Part shown: in pieces, positions 48,259 to 57,044 of the stretch
Numbering within the stretch: position 1 is the stretch's first letter
Layout: the number at the start of each line of letters is the position of its first letter
Assembly (NCBI RefSeq): GCF_003931875.1
Contig: NZ_CP034245.1
Span: 2,418,001 to 2,482,000, forward strand
Length of the DNA stretch: 64,000 nt
Direction of reading: 5' to 3'
Origin: Microbacterium sp. 10M-3C3
Lineage (GTDB): Bacteria; Actinomycetota; Actinomycetes; Actinomycetales; Microbacteriaceae
Notes under the pieces: model-generated
Told to the model about the DNA's origin: nothing
Databases searched by the model: none
What the model saw: the letters and a program-made list of their open reading frames with translations, nothing else
Program-made: the position numbers and the translations under genes

Positions 48259-48409
48259 ACCGAAGGTCACGGCTACCTCACGCACCAGCAGGTCGAGGCC
48301 CTTGCGAACGCCGCTCCCCCACAACGCGACGCTCGTGCTGTTCCTCGGGAACACCGGTGTCCGCTGGGGCGAAGCGACCGCCCTACGCCTACGGTACGTC
48401 GAGACGCAG
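48259..48409 (+). pseudogene. tyrosine-recombinase (integrase) fragment, frameshifted
   Basis: Plus strand. One frame reads TEGHGYLTHQQVEALANAA; one base over it goes on as PHNATLVLFLGNTGVRWGEA and TALRLRYVET. These are consecutive pieces of a phage integrase, with the first catalytic Arg in TGVRWGEA (codon at 48362). The change falls in the C5 run 48316-48320; removing one C restores the frame. The fragment ends directly at the right repeat and lacks the N-terminal arm-binding domain and the catalytic H, R and Y. Confidence 0.7.
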
Positions 48410-48489
48410 GGGATCGCGGTCAGACCGCGATCCCTTGTTCCTACTGGTGCCCCCGACAGGAATCGAACCTGCGACCTTTGGTACCGGAA
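48410..48489 (+). repeat. right attachment-type repeat with terminator and tRNA 3' part
   Basis: Matches the left repeat in 76 of 80 bases, differing only in GTTC for ATCT (48437-48440). It holds the hairpin GGGATCGCGGT-CAG-ACCGCGATCCC (48410-48434) that serves as the tRNA terminator on the minus strand, and the tRNA from position 32 to CCA. Confidence 0.85.
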
Positions 48490-48520
48490 ACCAACGCTCT
48501 ATCCCCTGAGCTACGGAGGC
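48445..48520 (-). tRNA. tRNA-Arg (anticodon CCG)
   Basis: A 76-base cloverleaf ending in encoded CCA. The acceptor stem pairs GCCTCCG with CGGGGGC. The anticodon stem TTGGT/ACCAA holds the loop TTCCGGT, giving anticodon CCG, for the CGG codon. The T stem GCAGG/CCTGT and loop TTCGATT are normal. The 3' end and terminator come from the integrated element, the 5' part from the chromosome. Confidence 0.95.
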
Positions 48521-48551
48521 GGACTGAACGAGGCTATCACCGCTCACGTGC

Positions 48552-48575
48552 GCGCCCCGACGCCGGCCGGGGCGC
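48552..48575 (-). terminator. hairpin after the AttH-like gene
   Basis: GCGCCCCG and CGGGGCGC arms with an 8-base loop, 19 bases past the stop at 48594 in the minus direction. Probably ends that transcript before the tRNA. Confidence 0.5.
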
Positions 48576-48593
48576 AACGGCGCGTGCCCGGCG

Positions 48594-49685
48594 TCAGCGG
48601 AACATCATCTTCTCGTACAGGGTCGTTCCGATGACGTGGTCGTCGATGCCCGCGACGTGGATGTCGACGTCGAGGTCGGCGGTGAAGTCGTAGTACTCCG
48701 GATGCTGCCCGGCGTGCAGCACCGCCGACACCGGCGAGCGGTGCGGCGCCATGTCGAGCGCCTCGATGAGGCGCGGGTTCGTGGCCGTGAAGCGGATCGT
48801 CTCGGCGCCGCGCTCCCACGTCCATTCGAGGCACGACGGGTATCTCTGGTGCCCCGGCCCTTCGACGATGCCGGTCGTCAGCAGCCGCAGCGGCAGCAGG
48901 TCGTCGGTGACGAGCCGGTCGCCCTTCGCGAGATAGAACGTGGGGATCTCGAGCTGCCCGAGGCCGAACAGGCCCTTCGTCGTCATCATGACGTAGACGA
49001 GCGTGTAGTCGCCGACGTGGGCTCGGCCCCAGTACCAGTGGTCGAGGAAGGCACCCATGACGTGGTTGCCCCAGTTGTGGTCGTGATACGCGGTGCCTCG
49101 CACGGTGCTCGTGACGCCGTCCTCCTCGATCGTCGCCGTCGCGGTGCCGTAGGGCACGGGCACGACCCACGCGAGGTAGTGCTTCTTGTGCGCGTCGAAG
49201 TAGGTGATGCCGGCGCCGGGGCGCCACGACGGCGCCTGCCGCTCGATGCGCACGTCGGCCCGGAGCCCGTCGACCTCGATGTGCAGATCGTACGCGTCGA
49301 GGTCGCCCGACACGGTGTTCGGGCCGATGCGCACGTCGCACCGGTCGGTGGCGGCGGCGAAGTCCGCCGCCGCGAACACCGGTTCGACGTGGCTGCGGGA
49401 GCCGTCGGCGTGGCGCCGGATCACGAGCACCGTCGGGGTGAGCGGCCCTCCCGGGTCGGTGTGCGGCTTGTTGGAGAAGGTCACGACGAGGGTCGAGCCG
49501 TCCTCGAACTCGCAGTCGAAGTACCACCACTCGAACGTCGAGTCGGCGGCGGATGCGGCGCGGTAGCCGTCCTCCCACACCTCGACCGTGCCCGCCTTCA
49601 GGCCGAGCGCGCTCAGGCCCTCCTGCTGCGCGAGGTCGAGCTGGGCTCGCACCTCCGGCGTGTCGGGGATGCGCTGCACAGCCAC
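48594..49685 (-). CDS. AttH/CrtC-like lipocalin-fold protein
   Basis: Encodes 363 residues. The DSTFEWWYFDCEFEDGSTLV motif near residue 48 and the repeat-like HDHNWGNHVMGAFLDHWYWG region are typical of the AttH/carotenoid 1,2-hydratase (CrtC) superfamily, a double calycin-like fold. Members include CrtC in phototrophs and unassigned proteins of actinobacteria; there is no carotenoid gene beside it, so the substrate is unknown. It stands right of the tRNA. Confidence 0.8.
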   Translation of the reverse strand: MAVQRIPDTPEVRAQLDLAQQEGLSALGLKAGTVEVWEDGYRAASAADSTFEWWYFDCEFEDGSTLVVTFSNKPHTDPGGPLTPTVLVIRRHADGSRSHVEPVFAAADFAAATDRCDVRIGPNTVSGDLDAYDLHIEVDGLRADVRIERQAPSWRPGAGITYFDAHKKHYLAWVVPVPYGTATATIEEDGVTSTVRGTAYHDHNWGNHVMGAFLDHWYWGRAHVGDYTLVYVMMTTKGLFGLGQLEIPTFYLAKGDRLVTDDLLPLRLLTTGIVEGPGHQRYPSCLEWTWERGAETIRFTATNPRLIEALDMAPHRSPVSAVLHAGQHPEYYDFTADLDVDIHVAGIDDHVIGTTLYEKMMFR

Positions 49686-49758
49686 GGACGACCTCTCGAC
49701 TCGGCGGATGCTGCCATCATGGCCGAGCGGCCGCGGCGCGCGCGAGAGGCGCGGGCGA

Positions 49759-51045
49759 TCACGGGTGGTTGATCGCCCAGAGCGTCCAGACCGACACGAC
49801 CTGGAGCACGATGCACCCGATGAGGATGCCGTTGCGTCGCCGCGGCGTGGAGCTGAACCGGTCGTCGCCGAGCAGCGGCGACAGCGGAACCATGAGCCGG
49901 AACGTGGAGTTCTGCGGCAGGAAGACCGCGAAGAGGTACAGGCCGTACATGAGCGTGTAGGACACGACGACGAGCCCGAGCCGACGCACCGGCCGCGACC
50001 ACATGAGCAGCACGAAGCCCACCATGAGCGCGATCACCAGGACGACCCCGAAGACGCCGAGGTGGGTGCCGGCCTGGCGGAACCACGGCGTGAACGGCAC
50101 GAACGGGTCGTTGCCGACCGCGCCGAGCCACCAGCCGAGCTCGGTGCGGATGTAGGCGTTGGGCACCCCGGTGACCTTCTCGGCGATGACGCTCCACGCA
50201 CTGCCGGCCGCCGCCGTCACGAGGCCCGAGAACATCAGCCCCAGCACCTGCGCGGGCGGGAACGGATCGGTGCGGCGGCGCAGCATCCGCACGATGAAGA
50301 TGACGGCGAGCGCGCCGGCCAGCGCGAGCGCGCCGGGCCGCGTGAAGGCGGCGAGTGCGCCGAGCGGTGCGATCCAGACGTACTTGCGGTCGATCGCGAG
50401 GATGAGGGCGGCGAAGGTGAGGAAGAGGGCGAGCCCCTCGCTGTAGCCGAGCACGTAGACGAACGACAGCGGCGCGAAGGAGAAGAACGTCGTACCCCAC
50501 CAGGCCGCGCGGGGATTCGTGACGCGTCGCAGCAGGACGAACAGCATCCACGTCGCGCCGAGGCTCGCGAGGGTCGCGAGCGCGACGGCGACGAACTGGT
50601 CGGAGAGCCCCGTGACGTCGTGCACGAAGCGCGTGAGGTAGGGGAAGACCGGCAGGAAGGCCCAGTTGTTGGGGAGGATGTCGCCGAACTGGTTCACCGG
50701 CAGGCGGTCGGGATACCCGAACTGCGAGATCGTCAGGTAGCGGTCGGCATCCCACCCGGTGAGCCAGTCGAGGAACGTCTTGACGTGCTGGTCGTCCGAC
50801 CCGAAACCCCACTTGGCGGCCTTCGAGATGACGTAGAAGCCCCACAGGATCGTGAAGTTGACGGCCCGGGCGACGACCCACAGCGTGAGCACGCTCGTGA
50901 AGTCGCGGCGGACGATCGGGACGACGCCGCGCGGGGCGCGGAGCACGTCGGCGAGCCACAGCTGCGCCAGCCGCACGATGCGCGGCGCGCGCGCCGGGCG
51001 CAGCGGGAGACGGATGGTCGCCGACCGGTCACTCGGAGCGCTCAC
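49759..51045 (-). CDS. GT-C type membrane glycosyltransferase (PIG-V/mannosyltransferase-like)
   Basis: Encodes 428 residues with about nine to ten hydrophobic segments. The luminal-type loop WDADRYLTISQFGYPDRLPV (Asp pairs near the first loop) and the PLSFVYVLGYSEGLALF stretch fit PIG-V-like mannosyltransferases that use polyprenyl-phosphate mannose. The acceptor is not known. It probably builds cell-surface glycans or glycolipids. Confidence 0.75.
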   Translation of the reverse strand: MSAPSDRSATIRLPLRPARAPRIVRLAQLWLADVLRAPRGVVPIVRRDFTSVLTLWVVARAVNFTILWGFYVISKAAKWGFGSDDQHVKTFLDWLTGWDADRYLTISQFGYPDRLPVNQFGDILPNNWAFLPVFPYLTRFVHDVTGLSDQFVAVALATLASLGATWMLFVLLRRVTNPRAAWWGTTFFSFAPLSFVYVLGYSEGLALFLTFAALILAIDRKYVWIAPLGALAAFTRPGALALAGALAVIFIVRMLRRRTDPFPPAQVLGLMFSGLVTAAAGSAWSVIAEKVTGVPNAYIRTELGWWLGAVGNDPFVPFTPWFRQAGTHLGVFGVVLVIALMVGFVLLMWSRPVRRLGLVVVSYTLMYGLYLFAVFLPQNSTFRLMVPLSPLLGDDRFSSTPRRRNGILIGCIVLQVVSVWTLWAINHP

Positions 51046-51423
51046 TCGGAAACCTTTCGCGGGGCCTGGCTCGCATCGTGTCAGCGGAGGGTTCCCACGA
51101 GGTGAACCGCGTGTGACGCGCTGGTGACGTCGAACGCGGCCCGATCAGCGCTGGCGAGCTCGAAACCAATGGTGCACATGCCCGGTGCGCGCTTCGCAGC
51201 GTCTTGACAACTCGGCGCGACCGGCATCGGAATCATGGCATAGGGTGCGTGCGTGCCCGGGGCGACGCGAGGCGGACACGGTCGGAGCGCCCGCTCGCAC
51301 CTCCACCCCGATGTCGCGGAGCCGCGTGATTCCGGGCCTCGCGGGCATGCCTTGGAAGTTCCTATCCGTTTGCCCAGCGATGCTGTTCGATCTCCTGTCC
51401 AGGCGCTCCGGACAGCGTGTGGA
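51046..51423. other. 378-base stretch without a supported gene
   Basis: No frame here has good start, ribosome site and codon pattern; short frames on both strands are Arg-rich. It contains a plus-strand TTGACA at 51204-51209 with no matching -10 at the right distance, and a CTGTCC/GGACAG hairpin near 51394-51414 that could end the CPBP gene transcript. Otherwise nothing was seen. Confidence 0.6.
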
Positions 51424-52291
51424 TCACACGAGGAACAGCGGGACGAGCCCCGGGTTGTGCGCGTGGACCAGCACGCCGAACACGACGGCGTCGAAGAGGA
51501 GGTGGACGACGACGACGTAGCCGAGCGATTGCGTGCGCAGGAACAGGAACCCCTGGACGAGGGCGAACGGGATCGTCAGCGCCGGGCCCCACGCCTGATA
51601 GCTCCCACAGGAACGACACGAACACGATGGTCTGCAGCAGATTCGCCTGCCAGACCGGGAAGTGCCGGCGCAGCAGCGCGAACACGGTGCAGATGAAGAA
51701 GAGCTCGTCCCAGATGCCGACCGCGCCGACGCCGACGAACAGGCGCGCGATGAGGTCGGGCGTGTCCACGACCGGCCAGTTCTGGTAGACGCCCGACGTG
51801 ATGAAGTAGAACGGCAGGATCAGCCACCCGAGCGCGAGGACGGCGACGAGCCACGCCCACTGCCACCGCGCCCAGCGCCCGCCGCCGCGCCACGGGAAGC
51901 GGATCGCGCGGTCGCGGTACACCCACCGCGACACGACGTAGGGCACGACGACGGCACCGCCCAGGGCGACCGTGAACCGCAGCATCGCGAGGTTGTCGAG
52001 TTCGGCCTTCAGCGGGATCGCGCTGACGATGAGCTGCCCGACCGCGATGAGCGAGAGGTCGCGCAGGAGGCTCGGCGGCTCGTCGTCGGCGTGACGGCGC
52101 AGCGCCGCCGCATCCGCCCGCCGGTCGACGAGCAGCGCGCCGACGAGCCCGGCCGCCAGCAGCACCCACCCGAGCCACGGCACGCGCACGACGAAGAACG
52201 CCGGCGCTGCGGCGCTCACCAGGAGCGCCGGGATCAGCCCCCACGCGCTCGTGCGGCGGTGCAGCCGCGGTGGCGCCGCGTGCGCGCTCAT
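51424..52291 (-). pseudogene. CPBP-family intramembrane protease, frameshifted
   Basis: The gene starts at ATG 52291 (MSAHAAPPRL), coupled to trmB by an ATGA overlap, and runs in frame to VFVSFLWEL. There the frame turns into an Arg/Pro tail, but in another frame the family sequence continues as YQAWGPALTIPFALVQGF and on to a stop TGA at 51424. A few bases are missing near 51600. CPBP proteins are CaaX-like proteases; the first motif region (DELFFICTVFALL) is intact, the C-terminal motifs are only in the shifted frame. Likely broken. Confidence 0.65.
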
Positions 52292-53040
52292 CCGTCCACG
52301 CGCCGGTACGCGAGGTCGCGGATGGCGCGCCCCGCCCGGATGCCCTTGCGCTCGAACGCGGTCATGACCCGGCCCTCGAAGCGGTCGGCCCACTCCCCCG
52401 CGAACGCGCGGGCGAACAGCGGCGACGCGTCGAGCACGTCGCGCATCTGCCGGGCGTAGTCCTCCCAGTCCGTCGCGAGGCGCAGCGTGCCGTCCGAGGC
52501 GAGGACGCGGGCCGCGAGCGGCGCGAAGTCGGGGGCGACGAGCCGGCGCTTGGTGTGCTTGTTCTTGTGCCACGGGTCGGGGAAGAACACCCACACCTCG
52601 GCGGCGGATGCGGCGGGCAGCAGGTGCTCGAGCACCTCGGGGGCGTTGGCCTCGACGAGCCGCAGGTTCTGCACCCCCGCACGGTCGGCGTCGAGCATCG
52701 TGCGGGCCAGGCCCGCCTTGAAGACCTCGACGGCGAGGAAGTCGCGGTCGGGGGTCGTGCTGGCCGCGTGCACGATCGCGTGCCCCTGCCCCGAGCCGAT
52801 CTCCACGACGAGCGGGGCGCGGCGCCCCCACACGACGGCCGGATCGATCGTGGAGCCCGGGAGCACGCTGGTGGCCGCCGCATCCCGCGGGGCGTCGAGG
52901 AGGTACGTCGGCGACAGCTCCGCCCACGCGCGCTCCTGGCCGTCGGACATGCGGCCGCTGCGGCGGACGAACGACACCGGCTTGTCGCGGAAGCGCGGCG
53001 CGGCGAGCGCGCCGGGGGCGGCGTCGGGGGTGTCGGGCAT
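52288..53040 (-). CDS. trmB: tRNA (guanine-N7)-methyltransferase
   Basis: Encodes 250 residues. Methylates G46 in the variable loop of tRNAs with SAM. The VVEIGSGQGHAI SAM motif and the VFFPDPWHKNKHTKRR signature are clear. The N-terminal 40 residues are extra and basic compared with E. coli TrmB. It overlaps the CPBP pseudogene by four bases (ATGA). Confidence 0.93.
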   Translation of the reverse strand: MPDTPDAAPGALAAPRFRDKPVSFVRRSGRMSDGQERAWAELSPTYLLDAPRDAAATSVLPGSTIDPAVVWGRRAPLVVEIGSGQGHAIVHAASTTPDRDFLAVEVFKAGLARTMLDADRAGVQNLRLVEANAPEVLEHLLPAASAAEVWVFFPDPWHKNKHTKRRLVAPDFAPLAARVLASDGTLRLATDWEDYARQMRDVLDASPLFARAFAGEWADRFEGRVMTAFERKGIRAGRAIRDLAYRRVDG

Positions 53041-53103
53041 GTGCTCCAGGCTACCCAGGAGCCGTGCCGGAGGCCGCGGCGGGCGCCGTGACGGGAGCGG
53101 CGG

Positions 53104-53937
53104 TCAGGCGGTGACGAAGTCGATGAGCTCCTCGACCCGGCCGAGGAGGGCCGGCTCGAGGTCGCGGTACGAGGTCACCTTGCTCAGGATGTGCTGCCAC
53201 GCCCGCGCGATGTCGGTCTGGTCGCGCGCCGGCCATCCGAGCGCCCGGCAGACCCCGACCTTCCATTCCACCGATCGCGGCACGTCGGGCCAGCGCGGGA
53301 TGCCGAGCGCCTGGGGGCGCACGCACTGCCACACGTCGACGTACGGATGCCCGACGATCCGCACGTGCGCGCCGTGCCGGCTGCGCAGCACCTCCTCGGC
53401 GATGCGCGTCTCCTTCGACCCGGGCACCAGGTGGTCCACGAGCACGCCGTAGCGGCGCTCCGCCGACGGCGGCTCGGCCTCGAGGAGTTCGGCGAGCAGG
53501 TCGACACCCTGCAGGAACTCCACGACCACGCCCTCGACGCGCAGGTCGTCGCCCCACACCTTCTCGACCAGCTCGGCGTCGTGCCTGCCCTCGACGAGGA
53601 TGCGGCTGGGGCGCGCGACGCGCGCCCGGGCGTCCGCCACGGCGAACGAGCCGGAGGCCGTCCGGCGGGGAGCCGCGGGCGCGGCGGATGCGGGCGCCGC
53701 GAGCACGACCGGCTCGCCGTCCACGAGATACCCGCCGCCGAGCGGGAACAGGCGGCGCCGGCCCCGACGGTCTTCGAGCTCGACGGTCCCGGACGCGACC
53801 TTCGTCACCGCGCCGACCCAGCCGTCGCCCGCGACCTCGACGACGAGGTCGCGCTCGGCCGGCACGGTGGGGACGGTCTTCCTGCCCCGCTCGCGCCAAC
53901 CCGCCGCGAGCACATCGCTCCCGTACCGATCGTCCAT
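53104..53937 (-). CDS. DUF3097 family protein
   Basis: Encodes 277 residues. The pattern ILVEGRHDAELVEKVWGDDL and VVVEFLQGVDLLAELL is that of DUF3097, a conserved actinobacterial protein of unknown function with a Toprim-like VEG-x-H-D-A segment. GAGGAGGC lies just before ATG 53937; the longer frame upstream has no support. Position beside trmB is common in Microbacteriaceae. Confidence 0.85.
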   Translation of the reverse strand: MDDRYGSDVLAAGWRERGRKTVPTVPAERDLVVEVAGDGWVGAVTKVASGTVELEDRRGRRRLFPLGGGYLVDGEPVVLAAPASAAPAAPRRTASGSFAVADARARVARPSRILVEGRHDAELVEKVWGDDLRVEGVVVEFLQGVDLLAELLEAEPPSAERRYGVLVDHLVPGSKETRIAEEVLRSRHGAHVRIVGHPYVDVWQCVRPQALGIPRWPDVPRSVEWKVGVCRALGWPARDQTDIARAWQHILSKVTSYRDLEPALLGRVEELIDFVTA

Positions 53938-54052
53938 CGCGCCTCCTCGAACGACCGACCCTAACCCGCGCGGCGCGCGCCGCCCGTGGACCACGCCGGG
54001 GCCGCAGCGCAACGCCTATCCGCGTATGCGCGGCCCTGCATAGACTCGGACG

Positions 54053-56170
54053 GTGGCCGCTCACACGCCGAAGTCCGCCCGTCCCGGAGCCGGCGCGCGC
54101 GTGCTCGCGATCGTCGCGGTCGTCTTCGCGCTCGTGGTCGCACCGGCCCTGTCCGCCGCCGCGACGGAGCCGGTCCCGCTCGGCACCGGTTACATCCTCG
54201 ACGACGCCGAGATCCTTTCCCCGGGCGAGGAGACGCAGGCGCAGCAGCGGCTCGAAGGCCTCAAAGCCGACACGGGCCTGGACCTGTGGGTGGTGTACGT
54301 CGACGACTTCACCGACCCGTCCTCCGCCGAGGACTGGGCCAACGACACTGCGCAGCTCAACGGGCTCGGCCCTACCCAGTACGTGCTCGCGATCGCCGTC
54401 GAGTCGCGGCAGATGTATCTCTCCGGCGACACGAGCGGGCCGGTGTCCGGCAGCCAGCTGGGCGACATCGAGCAGGACCGCATCATCCCCGCCCTGCAGG
54501 ACGGTGCGTGGGCGGGCGCGATCACGGCGGCCGCAAACGGCCTGACGGCGGCGGTCGGCGGCGGGGGCGCCTCCGGCGCGGGCGGCGCGGGCGCGGGTGC
54601 GGCGATCAGCCCGCTGACGCTCATCCTCCTCGTGCTGGCCGCCATCGCGGTGATCGTCGTGATCGTGGTGCTGGTGCGCCGCCGCTCAAAGGCGCGCGTC
54701 GGCGCGGGCGGCACGGACGCGGCGGCCCCGCAGATCTCGACCGAGGACCTGCGCCGCCAGGCCGCGTCGGCCCTCGTCGCGACCGACGACGCCATCCGCG
54801 CCAGCGAGCAGGAGCTCGGCTTCGCCACCGCGCAGTACGGGGATGAGGCCACGCACGAGTTCTCGCAGGCGCTCGGCGCCGCGCGAGAGGCGCTCACGCA
54901 GGCGTTCACGCTGCAGCAGCAGCTCGACGACGGCACCCCCGACACCGAGGAGCAGGTGCGGGCGTGGAACGCCCAGATCGTCGAGCTGTGCCGCACGGCG
55001 AACGCGACGCTCGAGGAGAAGTCCGCGACCTTCGCGGAGCTCCGCAAGCTCGAGCAGGACGCGCCGGGCGCCCTGGAACGCGTCCGCGGCGATCGCGCGG
55101 CCGCCGCATCCGCCCTCGACGGCGCCGACGCGCAGCTGCGCGCGCTGGCCGCCGCGTACGCGCCGGACGCCCTGGCCGCGGTCGAGGGGAACGTCGATCA
55201 GGCACGCTCGCGCCTCGCCTTCGCCGACGAGCGGATCGCCGCCGCCGAAGCCGCGCTCGCCTCCTCCGACACCGGCGAGGCGGCGGTCGCCATCCGCGGC
55301 GCCGAGGAGGCCGTCGGGCAGGCGAAGCTCCTCGAGACGGCGATCACGACGCTCGCCACCGACCTCGCCGAGGCGGAGCGCCAGGCCGGCGCCCTCGCGT
55401 CGGCGATCGAGGACGACATCGCCGCCGCGCAGGCGATGCCCGACCCCGACGGGCGGATCGCGCCCGTCGTCGCGTCGACGCGGGACCGCGTCGACGCCGC
55501 GCGCGCCCGGCTCCAGTCCGCGCCGCGCCGCCCGCAGCAGACCCTCCAGGAGCTGCAGGAGGCCGACCGCGAGATCGACGGCGTCGTGCAGGCCGTCCGC
55601 GACGCGGCCGCCCGCGCGCAGCGCGTCGGGCAGCAATTGGACGCGACCATCGCGCAGGCGCAGGCGCAGGTCTCCGCCGCCGAGAGCTTCATCACCTCGC
55701 GCCGCGGGGCGATCGGAACGGAGGCGCGCACGCGCCTGTCGGAGGCCGGCGCGGCCCTCGTCCGCGCGCAGGGGCTGCGGACCGCCGACCCCGACGCGGC
55801 GCTCGCCGAGGCGCAGCGCGCCGACGACCTGGCGGCGCGCGCGATCCAGTCCGCGCGCAACGACGTCGGCGGCTTCGCGATGCCCGAGACGGGCCTGGGC
55901 TCGCGCGGCGGCGGCACCGACAGCTTCCTCGGCGCGGTGCTCGGCGGCATCGTCGGCGATGCGCTGTCCGGCGGGTCGTCGCGGCGCTCGGGCGGCTGGG
56001 GCGGCGGCTTCGGCGGAGGGGGCTTCGGCGGAGGGGGCTTCGGCGGCGGGTTCGGCGGCGGCTTCGGCGGTTCGCGGGGCGGCAGCCGCTCGCGCAGCGG
56101 CGGCGGCAGTTTCCGCGCCGGCGGCTTCGGCGGCGGATCGCGGTCGCGGCGGGGAGGTGGGCGCTTCTGA
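54053..56170 (+). CDS. TPM-domain secreted membrane protein with coiled coil and Gly-rich tail
   Basis: Encodes 705 residues: an N-terminal signal or anchor (about 15-38), a TPM (DUF477) domain with GYILDDAEILSPGEE and the LAIAVESRQMYLS stretch (about 45-165), a membrane helix near 187-208, a long Ala/Gln/Glu coiled coil (about 235-610), and a Gly/Phe/Ser-Arg tail (GGGFGGGGFGGGFGG). The start GTG follows TAGACT by 6 bases, probably leaderless. It precedes pspA, with which it likely forms an envelope-stress pair. Confidence 0.85.
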   Translation: MAAHTPKSARPGAGARVLAIVAVVFALVVAPALSAAATEPVPLGTGYILDDAEILSPGEETQAQQRLEGLKADTGLDLWVVYVDDFTDPSSAEDWANDTAQLNGLGPTQYVLAIAVESRQMYLSGDTSGPVSGSQLGDIEQDRIIPALQDGAWAGAITAAANGLTAAVGGGGASGAGGAGAGAAISPLTLILLVLAAIAVIVVIVVLVRRRSKARVGAGGTDAAAPQISTEDLRRQAASALVATDDAIRASEQELGFATAQYGDEATHEFSQALGAAREALTQAFTLQQQLDDGTPDTEEQVRAWNAQIVELCRTANATLEEKSATFAELRKLEQDAPGALERVRGDRAAAASALDGADAQLRALAAAYAPDALAAVEGNVDQARSRLAFADERIAAAEAALASSDTGEAAVAIRGAEEAVGQAKLLETAITTLATDLAEAERQAGALASAIEDDIAAAQAMPDPDGRIAPVVASTRDRVDAARARLQSAPRRPQQTLQELQEADREIDGVVQAVRDAAARAQRVGQQLDATIAQAQAQVSAAESFITSRRGAIGTEARTRLSEAGAALVRAQGLRTADPDAALAEAQRADDLAARAIQSARNDVGGFAMPETGLGSRGGGTDSFLGAVLGGIVGDALSGGSSRRSGGWGGGFGGGGFGGGGFGGGFGGGFGGSRGGSRSRSGGGSFRAGGFGGGSRSRRGGGRF

Positions 56171-56254
56171 GGTCCGCCGCATCCGTTCCGACACAGACAA
56201 CTCGTAGCTAACCTCGAAAGACTCGGATCCCGAGGTCCACAGGAAGGAACCCCG

Positions 56255-57040
56255 ATGGCCAAGCAGTCCATCTTCGGTCGTATCTCCACGCTCATGCGCG
56301 CGAACATCAACGCGCTCCTCGACCAGGCCGAGGACCCGCAGAAGATGCTCGATCAGCTGGTGCGCGACTACACGAACTCCATCGCCGACGCCGAGTCGGC
56401 CATCGCCGAGACGATCGGCAACCTGCGCCTGCTCGAGCGCGACCACCAGGAGGACGTCCAGGCGGCGGCCGAATGGGGCAACAAGGCGCTCGCCGCCAGC
56501 CGCAAGGCCGACGAGCTGCGCTCGGCGGGCAACGCCGTCGAGGCGGACAAGTTCGACAACCTCGCCAAGATCGCGCTGCAGCGGCAGATCACGTCGGAGA
56601 ACGAGGCGAAGACCGCCGAGCCGACGATCGCGTCGCAGACCGAGGTCGTCGACAAGCTCAAGGACGGCCTGAACGGCATGAAGGCCAAGCTCGAGCAGCT
56701 GAAGTCCAAGCGCAGCGAGCTGCTCGCCCGCGCGAAGGTCGCCGAGGCCCAGAACAAGGTCCACGACGCGGTCAAGTCGATCGACGTGCTCGACCCGACC
56801 AGCGAGCTCGGCCGCTTCGAGGACAAGATCCGTCGCGAGGAGGCGCTCGCCGCCGGCAAGCAGGAGCTGGCCGCCTCGACGATCGACGCGCAGTTCAATC
56901 AGCTCGAGGACGTCGGCGAGCTCACCGAGGTCGAGGCGCGCCTGGCCGCGCTGAAGGCGGGCTCGTCGGGCGGGCAGCTGACCGCCGGGCAGCAGCAGGC
57001 GCAGCCGCAGGCGCTGAACGCCAGCCCCGACCAGGTCTGA
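56255..57040 (+). CDS. PspA/IM30 family protein
   Basis: Encodes 261 residues, a long helical coiled coil. Phage-shock protein A (ESCRT-III fold) binds stressed membranes and keeps their integrity. The MAKQSIFGRISTLMRANINA opening with DQAEDPQKMLDQLVRD is typical. AGGAAGGAA lies 6 bases upstream. It lies right after the TPM gene and ends at a long hairpin. The Gln-rich tail (AGQQQAQPQA) is extra. Confidence 0.92.
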   Translation: MAKQSIFGRISTLMRANINALLDQAEDPQKMLDQLVRDYTNSIADAESAIAETIGNLRLLERDHQEDVQAAAEWGNKALAASRKADELRSAGNAVEADKFDNLAKIALQRQITSENEAKTAEPTIASQTEVVDKLKDGLNGMKAKLEQLKSKRSELLARAKVAEAQNKVHDAVKSIDVLDPTSELGRFEDKIRREEALAAGKQELAASTIDAQFNQLEDVGELTEVEARLAALKAGSSGGQLTAGQQQAQPQALNASPDQV

Positions 57041-57044
57041 TCCG

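Larger units (their letters stand above)
45693..48489. mobile_element. prophage remnant at tRNA-Arg(CCG)
   Basis: About 2.7 kb are flanked by near-identical 80-bp direct repeats (45693-45772 and 48410-48489) that share the 3' half of tRNA-Arg and its terminator. Inside: an unknown gene, DUF6941-like, hicB, hicA, a frameshifted small gene, a tape-measure-like fragment and an integrase fragment. The left part of the chromosome tRNA is displaced to the left end and the intact tRNA is regenerated at the right, as expected for integration at a tRNA 3' end. Base use is less G/C-rich than the flanks in places. It is degraded and cannot move by itself. Confidence 0.8.

Noticed and set aside
51145..51348. 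67-residue minus-strand frame in the gap before the CPBP gene
   Set aside because: No ribosome site, Arg-rich composition and no family pattern.
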